DNA of 64,000 nt from Craspedostauros australis (taxonomy: Eukaryota > Bacillariophyta > Bacillariophyceae > Mastogloiales > Achnanthaceae). Within the stretch, counting starts at the first letter, position 1. Every line of letters begins with the position of its first letter. The notes beneath the pieces are model-generated. The model was not told where the DNA came from and did not search any database. It saw nothing but the letters and a program-made list of their open reading frames with translations. This document shows, in pieces, positions 22,331 to 33,914 of the stretch. The stretch lies in contig JAMXDE010000010.1 in the NCBI GenBank assembly GCA_026770025.1, forward strand, positions 1,922,001-1,986,000, in the 5' to 3' direction. The translations under genes were made by a program, and so were the position numbers.

Positions 22331-23490
22331 TTAGTGTGTGTGCTGTTCATCTGCTTGGGCGATGGCACGTTCGCGTGCTTCTTGCATCGCGACAACCACG
22401 TCAAACGAGGGGAAACCGTTGCTCAATTCAATTTGGGTGAGGATGGCAACCGCGTTGAATGCAAGGCGATGCTTGTCCACGTGGTGCCGCCACTTCAGGT
22501 GCATGCATTGCCAGTGCTTGATTCGCCTGTTGACCGTTTCGTGGCGGCACCGCATGATGCCATCCGCGCGAAAAGTTGGGGGGAACACACAAGGGTCCCC
22601 ACGGTATCCGGCATCTGCGACGATGACTTCGTGTTGCACTAGTTTCGGCTTCAGGCCCAGGCGGAAGATCGAAAGATCGTTCAACAGGCCACACGGGAAA
22701 GGCCCATTCGCCCAAACAATCTCGCCAGTAGAAATCGCAACAGCCAACTCGTAACGCAAGCCAGCAGCGCGAAATTTGAACGAGTACCACTTCTTGTCAA
22801 ACGGTTTCGGTTCGGTGATTCGCATGTCCGTCCCATCAACCGTTACAAGAGCTTTTGCATTTTGACTTGCGCCAACGAAACGACGGTTCCAGACAATCTG
22901 TCAATTGGAGCGGTACCACGAAAAAAAGGACCATGTGTGAGTGAATGGAGTGAAAATAATTTTGTGTCGCAGTTCGGGTGTGCGAATTTATTAGTACTTA
23001 CAATGCGATCCTTAACGGTTTCAACGGCTGCCATCATCAGCCACATCCATTTGCGAAGTGTTTTGGCCGAACACTTGCACACTGCAGCGAGCGCAGTCTC
23101 CGACACGTACAGGCGAAGAAACGCGCACGTCCAAAGGAGATGTTTGGGTTTGGCCCCGCGCGGGAGAGCTCGAGCGTCTACGAGCTCGTTCCACAAGATG
23201 TGCACGATGTCAGGATGCGTTCCGAACACAGACGCGAACTGTCGCAACGACTCCACGGAAAGATCGTTCGCAAGCATGCCCCTTGGGCGAGACCCAATCA
23301 GTCCGAACCCCAAAGCAGCGAAAGTTCCGCGTGGGAGTAACATGGTTTGCGTTCTTGCGAATTTGTGAGCTCTTTGTTCCTCTTCAAATATCAAAATGAG
23401 GCGAAAACCAACAATGTCAAAAAGTAACCGTTGTAATAGTAGAAATAGTGCGCAAGCAAACTGCAACTTGGTAAGAGGAGGAAACAGCAT
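22331..23490 (-). CDS. PIF/Harbinger-type (DDE_Tnp_4-like) transposase, apparently intact
   Basis: Two exons, 23490-23002 and 22897-22331, joined at KDRI/IVWNRRF; donor GTAAGT, acceptor GACAG. The 351-residue product has no stop or frameshift. The N-terminal half (SVESLRQFASVFG, ALAAVCKCSAKTLRKW) looks like the helical DNA-recognition region. The catalytic domain shows the DDE triad in order: TVDGTDMRITEPKPF (first Asp), VIVADAGYRGD (second Asp) and RHETVNRRIKHW (Glu). It should cut and paste its own element. Harbinger elements normally also encode a Myb/SANT-like partner and end in short inverted repeats with a 3-bp target duplication. I found neither next to it, so the element's ends are undefined. 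Confidence 0.82.
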
Positions 23491-24009
23491 TTCTCCGCGA
23501 ACTCTGCGTGACTCCTGGTAGGCCAGTTGTTGTCTCCTTTTGCCGTTGGGGAGTTGCTCTCATGATGCGCTACCCAGGGCGCAAGACAGCAGAGAACGCA
23601 ATAAACGCGTACCATTGTCCCACGACGCCGCTGTCAAGGCGCTTCATCGTGTCCAAGATGCCAGAAACGACAGAATTCAACGGACCAAAACGTCAGATTC
23701 TATTCTTCGTCGCTGAATATTGTTATGATCCCTGCGTCTTCATGACAGCGTGGGGGCTGTCATGGACGAACGAGTGCGCTGTGCCCTTTGTACGCGTTTG
23801 CAAGCAAGGCACGCTGCGGAGGGCGGAGAAACGATGTTTCGAGCAGGAGTCATCCTCTGTGAAGTCTCATCCTTGCCAACACGGTACTGCATTCTACTAC
23901 TACTCCATTCCCGAGTGGACTTCCACACAGTCAGAAGATAATTGATCACCAGCCATGATTACACTAAACCGAACCTCGCAACGCATTTGAAATCCTGCCC
24001 GATGTCGGG

Positions 24010-24350
24010 ACTAGGCCGTGTTCACGTCGCACTCATGTCGCGTTTACGTTGCGTCCACATGCGTCCATGTGGAGCTCGCGTCGTGCTCTCGTCGTGTTCA
24101 TGTCGCGTTTACGTTGGGTGCATGTCGCGTGCAACTCACGTTGACGTTGCGTGCATGTTGCGTTGGCGATGCGCCCAGGTCGTGTTCACGTTGCGTCCAT
24201 GTTGCGTTGACGATGCGTCCATGTCGCGTTCACGATGCGTGCATGTTGCGCTCACGTTGCTTTCGTGTTGCGCTCGCGCCGTGTTCACGCCGTGTTCGCG
24301 TCACGTTCGTGTTGCGCTCGCATCGTGTTCACGTCGCGCTCGCATGATGT
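24010..24350. repeat. Degenerate minisatellite of CGTGTTCACGTTGCGTCCATGT-like units
   Basis: About 340 bp built from short alternating words (CGTGTTCACG, TTGCGTCCATG, TCGCGTTCACG, TTGCGCTCACG). The underlying period is roughly 11-12 bp and all three forward frames stay open. It is rich in CpG. Units have diverged, so the array is old. Confidence 0.75.
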
Positions 24351-24731
24351 CGATTGCACGTCGTTTGCATTCCCTTTTGGTGTCCATCTCTGCGAGATCA
24401 ACATGTCACATACGACACTATAACTTATACGAATTTGTCACAATGCCATACGTTCCTAGTATTCAAATCCTGCGGAGTACAACTCTCATGCTAATTGTGA
24501 TTGTAAATGCTGTAACCAATCAACAGCAACCAAATATTCTGAATGGTATCGACAGTATGCTGTTATCCATCGAAGTTTATTGTAGTTTATGCACTATATC
24601 GCTGTTTACAACACAACTTGACTCGATAACGTAGCATGGTACAGATTGAGCGCTTGTCACAGCGACAAATCTGCGGTAATTGGATGCTCATTTGGTGCTC
24701 ATTTCGTGTCGATGTGTTCTCTGTGACTGTC

Positions 24732-24880
24732 CTGTGCCGTGTCTCCGGACGTCCTGGCTCGTGTCTGGTGCGATTCTGTGCCGTGTCTGAGGACGTCCTG
24801 GCTCGTTTCTATCACGATTCTATGTTACGCCCACGAAGATCCTGGTTCGTGTCTGCGGTTATTCCATGTCGTGTCGGTGT
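24732..24880. repeat. 44-bp tandem repeat, three full copies plus a partial one
   Basis: Units at 24732-24775, 24776-24819 and 24820-24863 have exactly the same 44-bp length. The first two share the start CTGTGCCGTGTCT and the core GGACGTCCTGGCTCG; the third is more diverged. A fragment of a fourth follows. The sequence is noncoding as far as can be seen. Confidence 0.8.
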
Positions 24881-25578
24881 CTATTCCGATGCTTGACGTT
24901 TAGAGGCACATGGTGCAGCGCACGCGAGTCAAACATCGGTGCTCCAACGGCTTCCCAGATACCAGCTCCCCACGTCGTGCGCCATGAAGCACATGGTGAA
25001 AAGTCAACGAGGAAGACAAGTGGCCGGCGAATACGCCGGGCGAGTGTCGCACACGACAGAAGAACCATGTGCCTCCACAATCGTCGACTCACCGGAGCCG
25101 TCCTTTTTCGTACGTTGAGCGTTGCGTCTAGACCAACGGTAGGTATACACTTATATGCCTAGGGATATAGTATAAGATGCTAATAGTAACATATATATAT
25201 AATAGATGTATACATTCATTCTAATTACAGCTAAAGCAAGCCATACTGAACGTGGGATTGGCCAGGCAAACAGCATGCGTTGAAAACTAAATGGGCAGAG
25301 TAGAGCTCTACACCACACGTGTTTTGTACAGCGTTTCTCCTGCCGATGTTTCGCGTTGACGGTTACCACGCTGCGACACGTTGATTGATGGCTCCCTCAT
25401 CCTCTCAAACACGGATGCTGCACATCACAAGCCGCATGTTGATCACGCGCGGCAACCTCTACTCTGCGGAATGCAACGAAGTCAAGATGCAGTCTCATCT
25501 CATAATCGCCTTGGATTCAACATTGACAGACGTGTACTTGTTGCTGATCCGCCATTCAACAGTAAGTGCCACTGCAAC

Positions 25579-27517
25579 ATGCCAAGAAAAGCTACTACGG
25601 AGAAACAGGACAGTCCCGATGGGGTCGCATGGAACGAGTCACTGTACCCGCAGATCCGCGAACTCAGGGCACAGCTCGAGAGCGGTGTCATCCCCATGGA
25701 TAAGCCCGCGAGACTCGTCTGGAGCGAAAACGGCGACTTGGCGTTCTTGTCGAAGCGCAACTTTGCTCGGAACCTGCGTAATCTGCGCAATTCTGTGAAA
25801 CGAAGTCGCGCCAAGAAAGAAGCAAAAGCTGGTACGTCACTGCGTGTTTGTGAACCAGACACATCATTTCTGAACGAACAAATTTGAAACCGTTACTAAC
25901 CCGTTATCCAGTGCGAATGGACACCAAAAACTCTCCGAACGTTTCTGATCTTGTCGCTAATGCCGTACAATACAAACAACAATTCGACAACACCATCGCA
26001 AAAGTATCAACCCAGAAACCCGAAGACGCGAAGCAAACGATGGACACATTCTCTCGTTTGGCGTACGCCTCCCCACCAACCGGCGAAACCGAAGTTGGGA
26101 CAACTGCCCGTCCGTCCGCCCCACCAATCCATGCGCACGTCGCGGCACCTGTCCCCACCCATCTGCCACCTGTCCCCACCAATCCGCCACCAACCCCCAG
26201 ACCTGCATACAACGCGGCGAGCATGATGACTGTTGCTCCTCCTGAGCCCTCGTCTGTTCCTGTGGCTTCTCCTGCTGCTGTTCGTCCTGCCTCTGCTGCC
26301 AGCATGCTCGTGAACAATGCCGTATCTGGGACACCCTTCCAAGAGGGTCCGAGTCGTGCGCAATCCATTTCTGATTGGATGAACAAGAACACTCTGGTCT
26401 TCTTACCTGCTGTGCGTCACGTGTACTCTCCGCAAGGGCATGGCGAGGTGCTTGAAGTTACTTTCGAGTTGCCAGGTGGGACTTGCTACGGCGACGTCAA
26501 AGCGTCGATCAAGGAGCAAGGACGCGTTTTGGAGGTGGGGTTGAAGCAGAACCACGAACTCGGATCCACTGCAGCTACGGACAAGGAGCTGCTTGACCGC
26601 CTGAACGAGAAGCTGCCTACACACTTCAACATGCGTTCTTTTCAGGGACAACGCGAGCGGGGCGAGTCGTACGCGCTTGCTGTTCGCAGGATGTGTCGCG
26701 GACACCCCCAACCCTACCGCATTCACAGGGAGATTCTCCCCATCCAAGTGAGTGATCGTTTTGAGATGACCACAGATCATGCGATGCACGGCGTCGACTT
26801 CCTCAATCCGGCCGTCAATCTCAATGACCGCGACAGCGAGGTGGAGGCTGATGCGCCTCTCTTGATTGTTCGGTTGGTACCGGTGTACTCCGCGAATCCA
26901 GTGGTGCACAGTGCCACCAACTTGGCACGCTACGGGCGCAAGGCGGAGAATAAAACAACTAAGCATTCCGCGGGCATTACAATGGATGGGGATGATTACT
27001 CCTCGCTTGGGGAGGACGAAGTCACATTTGTTCCGTCCTCTGCTGCTCGTCCCCCGATTCCACAAGGCCGCCGAGGAACCGGATTCGGAGAATGCTACGA
27101 GGTAAGCCCCATCGATGCCACACTCGCCTCTTGCGCATGACATCAACTTGCACACTCACACCTGCTTTCTTTTTGTTTCCGATTGGCCAGTCTGCTCCTT
27201 CGCCATCTCGTGCGTCCGTGCACAGGATGACAGTCGCTCGTCGCGCGCGCCGTTCTGCTTCTCGCAAACGTGCTCCCCGTGCCATGGCATGCCGTTCCAG
27301 CCCAGCGGCTGTTCCTCCTGTCCCCGTCTCGGTTGTGGTGCCGCCTCCTGTTCCCTCCTGCGCCCGCGCACCGCGCATCGCTAAAACGAAGCGTAGAAAG
27401 CGTGAGGTTGTGTTGATCGACCTCCACATGGACAGCGATAGCGACAGCGATTTCGAAGCCACACCAGCACCTGCGAACTTGAAAAAGGGCGATGACGACA
27501 GCACAGAGACCGAGTGA
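25579..27517 (+). CDS. Unknown protein with basic N-terminus and HSP20/CS-like central domain
   Basis: Three exons (25579-25831, 25912-27101, 27191-27517) give 589 residues; donors GTACGT and GTAAGC, acceptors CCAG and CCAG, phases consistent. The N-terminus is basic and helical (AFLSKRNFARNLRNLRNSVK). A Pro/Ala/Ser-rich segment follows at about 120-220. At about 247-300 a beta-rich stretch has the cadence of an alpha-crystallin/CS fold: VLEVTFELPGG, then VKASIKEQGRVLEVGLK. A conserved-looking region with MHGVDFLNPAVNLNDRD and LLIVRLVPVYS lies after it. The C-terminal exon is strongly basic with an acidic end (DSDSDSDFEA), suggesting nuclear location. It sits beside transposon and satellite sequence, so it may be element-derived. 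I cannot name the family. Confidence 0.65.
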
Positions 27518-27999
27518 GACTATCCCGACCACCCCTCAACACACGAACAAGAATAACACTATTAACGAATAACTCTAATCACCATGATCACACTAGGACG
27601 ATTTGTTGTCTACGGTAGTACCTTCTAGATAGTCTAATTTGTTGCAACGGATTACTTGGACTACTATCGGAGTCCCATCGGCAAACCGACCAATATATGG
27701 TCTTTACCGCGGTTCCCAAGACCAACCGCAGCCACAAGGAGTGAACAGCGCAGACGAGACCACGCAAGTCGCCCCCACACAACACTGTTGAGTGTAATAC
27801 CTCCCACGCAAACAAGCATGAGGTTGCCTGCTCAGCGGAGTTGGTAATGATCCAGCACCCAGAGCTCATAAATTGAACAATCCCACAACACGAGCACAAC
27901 CGCTACTATCCACATTCAGCAACACAATACAATACTACTACAATATCATAGAATAGAATACAACATAACACAATACATAACACAACAGCAAGAGCAACC
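27518..27999. other. Intergenic region, leader of the following gene
   Basis: AT- and CA-rich 5' leader (about 27930-27990, many AATAC/ACAATA words) just before the ATG at 28000. No ORF of note. Confidence 0.45.
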
Positions 28000-28545
28000 A
28001 TGACCATGAAGACAGTCACATCGCAAAGCCAGCTCTCCGACGTGACCGAAGCCACGGACGTCGCCAGCCTCAGCGCCGACAGCTCCATCGCCAGCGAGAA
28101 GGACACCACGCGCGTCACCTTCGGCAACGTCCAGATCCGCGAGTACGAGCGCATCGTCGGCGATCACCCAGACACCAAGATCGGCGTCCCGCTGGCCTTG
28201 GGATGGCACTACGAAGAGCAGGAGGACCAGACATTGGAGCACTACGAAGAGACACGCACATCGAAGGGCATGTTGCGCATGAGCTCCATCACGCGCAAGA
28301 ACATCCTGCATCAGGTCTTTGGCATTCCGGAGGAGGAGCTGCGCAACGCGGAAAAGGAAGTGCAGCGCATCCGCAAGCGTCGGCAACATTCCAACAAGCA
28401 GTCCAAGGCCAGCGCGAAGACCGAATCCGCCGTGCGGGCCTTCGGGCGCAAGATGCGCAGGGCGCTGACGGCCGACAACTTCCTCAGGGGTCTTTCTGTG
28501 GCCTCCAGCGGGATGGCCGCGCCAATGAGCGTGGGTTCGTCGTGA
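28000..28545 (+). CDS. Small diatom-type protein with VTFGNVQIREYERIVGDHP core
   Basis: 181 residues, single exon, ATG at 28000 with a second possible start at 28006. A Ser/Thr-rich N-terminus leads to a conserved block, RVTFGNVQIREYERIVGDHP, then GVPLALGWHYEEQE. In my recollection this is the signature of a large uncharacterised stramenopile/diatom family. A basic middle (RIRKRRQHSNKQSK) and the C-terminus NFLRGLSVASSGMAAP follow. There is no signal peptide and no membrane segment. The function is unknown; the basic helix suggests binding to nucleic acid or protein partners. The family assignment is from memory of the motif, not a search. Confidence 0.75.
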   Translation: MTMKTVTSQSQLSDVTEATDVASLSADSSIASEKDTTRVTFGNVQIREYERIVGDHPDTKIGVPLALGWHYEEQEDQTLEHYEETRTSKGMLRMSSITRKNILHQVFGIPEEELRNAEKEVQRIRKRRQHSNKQSKASAKTESAVRAFGRKMRRALTADNFLRGLSVASSGMAAPMSVGSS

Positions 28546-30835
28546 GGTTTTCGTGGAACTGCATCAAAAGAACGAACCAACGAACAAGCAACTAGACAAG
28601 CATTGATACACGCGAGTTCAGAGCGACTGGCATTTCTACGCCGGCAGCTCGCCACTTTGCGATGCAACACTCTGCCCAAACAAGCACACAGAACACCGAT
28701 CGTCGAATCCGCAAAGATCTGATTGCAACGTTTCGGCGGACATGATGATGTCAGATGACGCAAGGCGGAATGCGTGTGGATGAGACAAACCGAGCTCCGC
28801 CACGCATGGATCTGTAGAGGAAACATGCATCCAACTCCTTCACGACAACCACGTTTGCCCAATGCGCAACAAGAACCGCATGGCTCGTATCCATCCTGGG
28901 GACTGGAGGACACCGCCACCAACGACGAGAACGAAGGGGCGGACGATCCGGATCAACGGCGAACACGCCCCGAGTCTTGTTCTTGGCAGGCAGAATGGGA
29001 AAGACGATGTTCCAACTTCGGAACCTCCAGGAACACAGCGACGTTCTTTTTCGTCGCGTCTCTTGATCCGACGAACACCAACAACCCAAACGTGTGACGA
29101 CATGAATGAATCCAATCGCCTCCATGTGCACCAGCAGTGGCAGATAGGTTTGCGAGCAATCGGATACACACGCTCACCGCGTGTTCTTGTATCTTCACCC
29201 AAACCAGCCACCAGACGCGACACATTCTTGATGATGTTGCTCCTGCAATGCAATCCAATGCAGTGCAGTGCAGTGCCATCACAACCAACCTAACAATGCA
29301 AATAGAAGACACATTAGACGAGACATCTCCACTATCTCCCCCAATGCATGACGCACTCCACCCACTTGGAGTTTCGTCGTTCACAACTTTGATGCAGGCT
29401 CCTCTTGCGCCTTGCATACACTCTGCGCAAGGTCGCCCTCACAGCAACGATGATGACCTTGTGGAGGGATGGAAGTACGGGATGTTGACACCTGGCGCAT
29501 AGATAGATCGTACTTGTGAGTGTCATACCCCCTGTCTGGAAGAGACTTCCACGCTCGGCAACAGCAGCACCAACACCACAAGTAACCAGGGACATCGACG
29601 ATGAGGATGCAGAGTGGATGATAACCGGCCTTCCAATCCGTTCCAACAGTTGACATTTTCCCATCAAAACGTTCGATTCGCCTCGCTATGAATCAAGTCT
29701 AGGCAAAGAACTACAAGGGCGAACTAGTCGTATGGGTCAGACCAACGACAGTCCGAGGAGAGCGTCTTTCGCCAATGTTCACGTAACGGACATTTGTCCG
29801 CATTTGGTGGCGTGGACAGCAGCCATGCCTGCTCGAAGCACATGATCTTGAAGTGACGAATCGCCGATATGACGGCTGGCACATGCCACCAACGGATATC
29901 ATCTGCGTCTGGAGGGTGTTGTGTATTCAATTATATTCATATATGAATACAATGTATCCAATATCCAGCCGACCAACATCGCCGCTTTTCGTCTCACACA
30001 ATCCGCTACCACGATGACTTCGCCATCGTTTTGATCATCTTGTGGGATCGTCTTGGCGCTGCTCGATGCCATTCGGACGACAACGTCGCGCATCATCATC
30101 AAACTCAACTCTTCCACCATCACTGAGACTTGCTCGTCCATGCACGAACAGCAGTCACTTCCACAAATAGAATAAACGGATTGGACCAGTTTGAGGACCA
30201 GGAGAAACAACAACAGAGCAGCACGAAGGCGGCACGCCGACAACTATCACATCAACAAGCACACCCAGCGCGAACAAGACTCCATCGTGCACCCATTTGA
30301 CTGCTGCGTCATCGTCCATCTCCGGACTCACACCCAACATCGCGAAACAGAACGCAACCAATCGCAATCTCATCAGCGCGTCCAGCTGCAATTCCACAAC
30401 TTCTCCGGTTGCAACTCCGACTCCGATAATCGTCGCAATCGAAAACGAACTGTGTTTTGGTGGCGTGCGAGATAAGTGAATGCTGTAAAGCCTTCGTTCG
30501 GGCAGTCGTTGGGGATCATCCGTTGGTGCGTGCTTTGTCAACCAGCCAGGCATCGGCAACAACGTCAACAACAGCGACGCAGTGACGGAGAAGCGACGCA
30601 ACGAACGCAATCACAGCTACACGTATCGGCAACTGCCCTTGATCGCATTCCATCGCGGAATCGCCTTGGAAGACACAGCATTGCTGCAACATTCATACGA
30701 AATCGGTAAACAATCACCTATTTGGTTGACCAAGCACACAACGACGAATTGGTCCCCACAATCACAAAGCAGGAACAACAGAGAAAAAGCTCAACTTCGT
30801 CGTCACACACACAACCAACAGCACACATCTACATC
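28546..30835. other. Gene-poor intergenic region
   Basis: Many short frames overlap on both strands (28763-29500, 29899-30610) but none has domain character or a good start. A minus-strand frame at 29899-30243 has a hydrophobic start without ATG. The last 100 bp are the CA-rich leader of the next gene. Confidence 0.45.
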
Positions 30836-32959
30836 ATGTCCAACTCGATTGTGTTTGACGATTCGTCCGTGACGGGAGTCTCGATGATCTCACGCAACAG
30901 CAGCGCCAAAGGAGACAATGCAAGGCTGCTTTCGCACGCAACCAACACGGCAGTGATCGCAGCCAAGTCCATTTTGGTGAATGGCGGAAGCGAGGAAACT
31001 GCGTTGAAGACGGCCAAGGCTGCGGCTCAGTCTGTGCTGATCCACAACCCAGGCGATTCCGAGTCGGGCAGCGTGAGGAGCTCAGGGTTCATGCGAAAGC
31101 GCAAGGCAAAACGACAGGCCGAGGTGGTGGCATCGATGGCGCTCGTCACGGCAACCAACGCCATCTACGGCAACGGAACCGTCCTCAACGTGCCTGTGGA
31201 ATGGGAGGGTGCCAGCACACGGTCCGGCGTCTCCCATCTATCGAGTCCCAACAACAACCAGCAAAGGAACGACCAGCCCACCACCAGTGGTCAAACGACG
31301 ACGAATCGCTTGCCGCCGTCCTATCAAAACGGTGGCAGCAATGCAACGGCCAACCGTTCCCACTCGCGCAACAACAGCGGTCAGAACTTCTTCACCGCCA
31401 ACGACGAGCGCAAGGAGCAACAGATGCGTCAACAGCGCATGATGCCACCACCCCCGCCATCGACGCCACCTCCGCCATCCAGTCAGAGCAGACTTGATGG
31501 AAGGACGCACAGCGGAAGCAACCTCGGCGGTAGCAACATGCGTGATGAGACCTCCGTCTTCTCCGGTCTCTCACGCGGATCGAAAGGATCCGTCAGCACG
31601 CGCCCCATCCTGCCTCCGCTGTCTCCCAGAACGCACATCCGCCCCACAGGACAGGCTCCGAACATTCGCAAGTTCGAAAGCTCACCCCAGACAACATCCA
31701 ACAGAGCCACTCAGCCGAAGTTGGCCAAGTCACCGAGCTCTCCGAGATCGCCCGTGAAGGAGATCATCGAAAGGATGCGATCGAACCAGGAGCGGTCTGA
31801 CTCATCATCTCAGCTGCGATCGAACAGCGGTACCGCTAGCAACATCAGCAACAAGAACGAGAATGACGAGGACTCCATCGACAAGATCTGCAAGACCATG
31901 TCGAAGGTGGACTCCACCAAACGCGATCCCAAAGGAGCGAACGAAGATCCCATTTACTTCAAGGACGGCGCCTCTTCTTCATCCTCGTCCAACGAAGGAA
32001 ATCAAATCGATATGGAAGACACAACCTCCCTTGCGACGGAGGGATTGGAGTCGAGAGATGGACGCGACGCGATGACGGCCAGCACCAAGGCCACGCGTGA
32101 CTCCAACACGAAGCGTCGCGCCATGGATGGAACTGGCACGTTCGATTCGTTCGAGACGGAAGAAAAGGCCGACGACGCCTTCATGTCATTAGCCGATGGA
32201 TTCGGTCTGTTCCGATGCTCGCCCTTCAACCTCACAACCCAGTGGACCGAAAAGAAGGAGAAGTTGCGAACGAATCACAGAGGCGAGATGGTGGCCGACG
32301 ACCGTCAGGACCAATCTACGGTCAGCCGGAGCGCCACGACGGACAACGAAGACGAGACGGTGAATCGTCCCACGATCATCGACAACAGCGGCAGTGACTT
32401 TCAATTCAGCCTGTCCCGCGACAGCGACTCCCACCGCGATCCGGCCTCCACGACGAGTTCCGCAACCGACAGCGTCGCCCAGGAAATCGAGCTGTCCAGC
32501 TCTTCCGAAGATGACGCCCCCGTGCAATCCTCCTTCTTGGAGACGCTGGAGCGAGTCGTGATGAGATCGAACATGCCGCAGAGCAGCAAGGACAAATCTC
32601 TTGACAACAGCGGCAAAGGCAAAGACCGCAGAAGTGGCAAATCAGCATCGTCATCTTCATTATCAAACAGAAGCGCAGGACGCCCACGCGAGATCACCAC
32701 CACCACCATGCGATCGGGAGGTAATGGCACCTCCTCATCGAATTCCCACAGCAACAACCACAGCAGCAGTCCGCAAAACAGGATCCCGGACTCTCTCCCG
32801 GCCGGTCCCTTCGCATCGCCGCGTCATGATCCAGACGCGGTGCTTGTGAAGAAGAAAAAGAAGGGTTGGATGCGTGGACCCAAGAAGTTCATCAAGAACA
32901 TGAAGCGGTATGCGCAAGAAGAGACAGATGAAAACGAGACCGTTCAGGCACGTGCGTGA
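30836..32959 (+). CDS. Large disordered protein with helical Ala-rich N-terminus, unknown function
   Basis: 707 residues from the first ATG in the frame. The N-terminal 110 residues look ordered: AAKSILVNGGSEETALKTAK, and after a basic patch (FMRKRKAKRQAEVVAS) a second Ala-rich helix (ALVTATNAIYGNG). The middle is Ser/Asn/Pro/Arg-rich with PPPPPSTPPPPSS and many SP sites. One ordered island follows (ADDAFMSLADGFGLFRCSPF), then acidic Ser clusters such as LSSSSEDDAP. The C-terminus is basic (KKKKKGWMRGPKKFIKNMK), possibly for membrane or nucleic-acid contact. Long phosphorylatable disorder suggests a scaffold or regulator. No known family is recognised. Confidence 0.7.
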   Translation: MSNSIVFDDSSVTGVSMISRNSSAKGDNARLLSHATNTAVIAAKSILVNGGSEETALKTAKAAAQSVLIHNPGDSESGSVRSSGFMRKRKAKRQAEVVASMALVTATNAIYGNGTVLNVPVEWEGASTRSGVSHLSSPNNNQQRNDQPTTSGQTTTNRLPPSYQNGGSNATANRSHSRNNSGQNFFTANDERKEQQMRQQRMMPPPPPSTPPPPSSQSRLDGRTHSGSNLGGSNMRDETSVFSGLSRGSKGSVSTRPILPPLSPRTHIRPTGQAPNIRKFESSPQTTSNRATQPKLAKSPSSPRSPVKEIIERMRSNQERSDSSSQLRSNSGTASNISNKNENDEDSIDKICKTMSKVDSTKRDPKGANEDPIYFKDGASSSSSSNEGNQIDMEDTTSLATEGLESRDGRDAMTASTKATRDSNTKRRAMDGTGTFDSFETEEKADDAFMSLADGFGLFRCSPFNLTTQWTEKKEKLRTNHRGEMVADDRQDQSTVSRSATTDNEDETVNRPTIIDNSGSDFQFSLSRDSDSHRDPASTTSSATDSVAQEIELSSSSEDDAPVQSSFLETLERVVMRSNMPQSSKDKSLDNSGKGKDRRSGKSASSSSLSNRSAGRPREITTTTMRSGGNGTSSSNSHSNNHSSSPQNRIPDSLPAGPFASPRHDPDAVLVKKKKKGWMRGPKKFIKNMKRYAQEETDENETVQARA

Positions 32960-33914
32960 TGCAACGACGGATGCGCACTTCCACATATACGACTAATGCT
33001 TGAAAATTGAGAGGGAAGAACGGAGGACATCGCACATAACTTGATTGTACTATGCTTGTAGAAGTACATGTAGTAAAGGTAGAACACGAACATTGCTCTT
33101 TCACAATGCTTCTCCTATTATTCTCTATGGTCTGTCTGCTTTACGGTGTCATCTGTACACATTTACTGGAGAGAGCAGTCGAACCATTACAACTCTCTCG
33201 CTCCAGAAGTACTAGCATTTGAAGCTGATCTATCTACATGCTAGACTGGAAAACAAACGACGGCTCTCACTTGTTTGGCGGGACCGCGTCCTATTTTGCA
33301 AATTCCTGCGCTCTGATTCGTTCTTCGCGCAATCGCCAACTTTGTGATCAACGGTTCCATTTAACGACGGACGTTGAATATTAACGTCTCTTTGACGTAC
33401 TCTCGGTCATGTTGGCGCCAAAATCATGCAGATGGTCGCTGTTGTTACGAGCTGTTGGCGTGGTTCGTCGTGGCTTCGCGAAGATGACCGAGCAGAGCGA
33501 GGTTGCGCACAAACAGAGATCTGCGTTGTTGTTGCTGACACAAACCGGCAGGTGTCACGAGCAAAGTCTTCGTCCTGGGGCTGAGCAAGTGTACTCACAG
33601 TGTGTCGAGAGGAAAGAACGGTACCCCAAGTCGGAGAAGCATGGGTGTTCAACTCGCAGAGACATCAACTCAATTCATCACATCTGATCAACATCAAGAT
33701 CGACCAGACAAGAGAGCGAGAAAGATTGGGAGAAACGGATAGAAACTCTGCTGTATTATAATTTGTCTATTATAATATTATACTCTAGAGCATGACCAAG
33801 GAGACTGTACGTGGAGTAGTCGCAGAGGACTCCACATTCTACTCAACAGATGCGCGTACTCTACTCTTCACACAATCAGAGAGAGGCAGAGAGAGCTCAA
33901 AGCACGATAGAGCA
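32960..33914. other. Intergenic region, promoter and leader of the three-repeat secreted protein
   Basis: AT-rich sequence with TATTATAATTTGTCTATTAT-like stretches at about 33751-33780. The ORF of the next gene is open from an ATG at 33792, but the signal peptide is better placed from 33915 or 33939. No other gene. Confidence 0.45.

Larger units (their letters stand above)
23491..25578. other. Repeat-rich intergenic region
   Basis: Contains the two tandem-repeat fields listed separately and AT-rich sequence (TATATATA near 25190). Long open frames across 23942-24634 are by-products of the repeats. No gene is supported. Confidence 0.5.

Noticed and set aside
23942..24634. 230-codon Arg/Cys/Val/His-rich frame
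   Set aside because: Product of the degenerate satellite; all frames are open there because of the repeat.
29899..30610. Two minus-strand frames with hydrophobic N-termini
   Set aside because: The apparent starts are not ATG and the hydrophobic parts lie before the first ATG; no splice model restored a coherent protein.
33792..33914. N-terminal extension of the three-repeat protein
   Set aside because: Open from an ATG, but it would place the signal peptide about 60-80 residues inside the protein.
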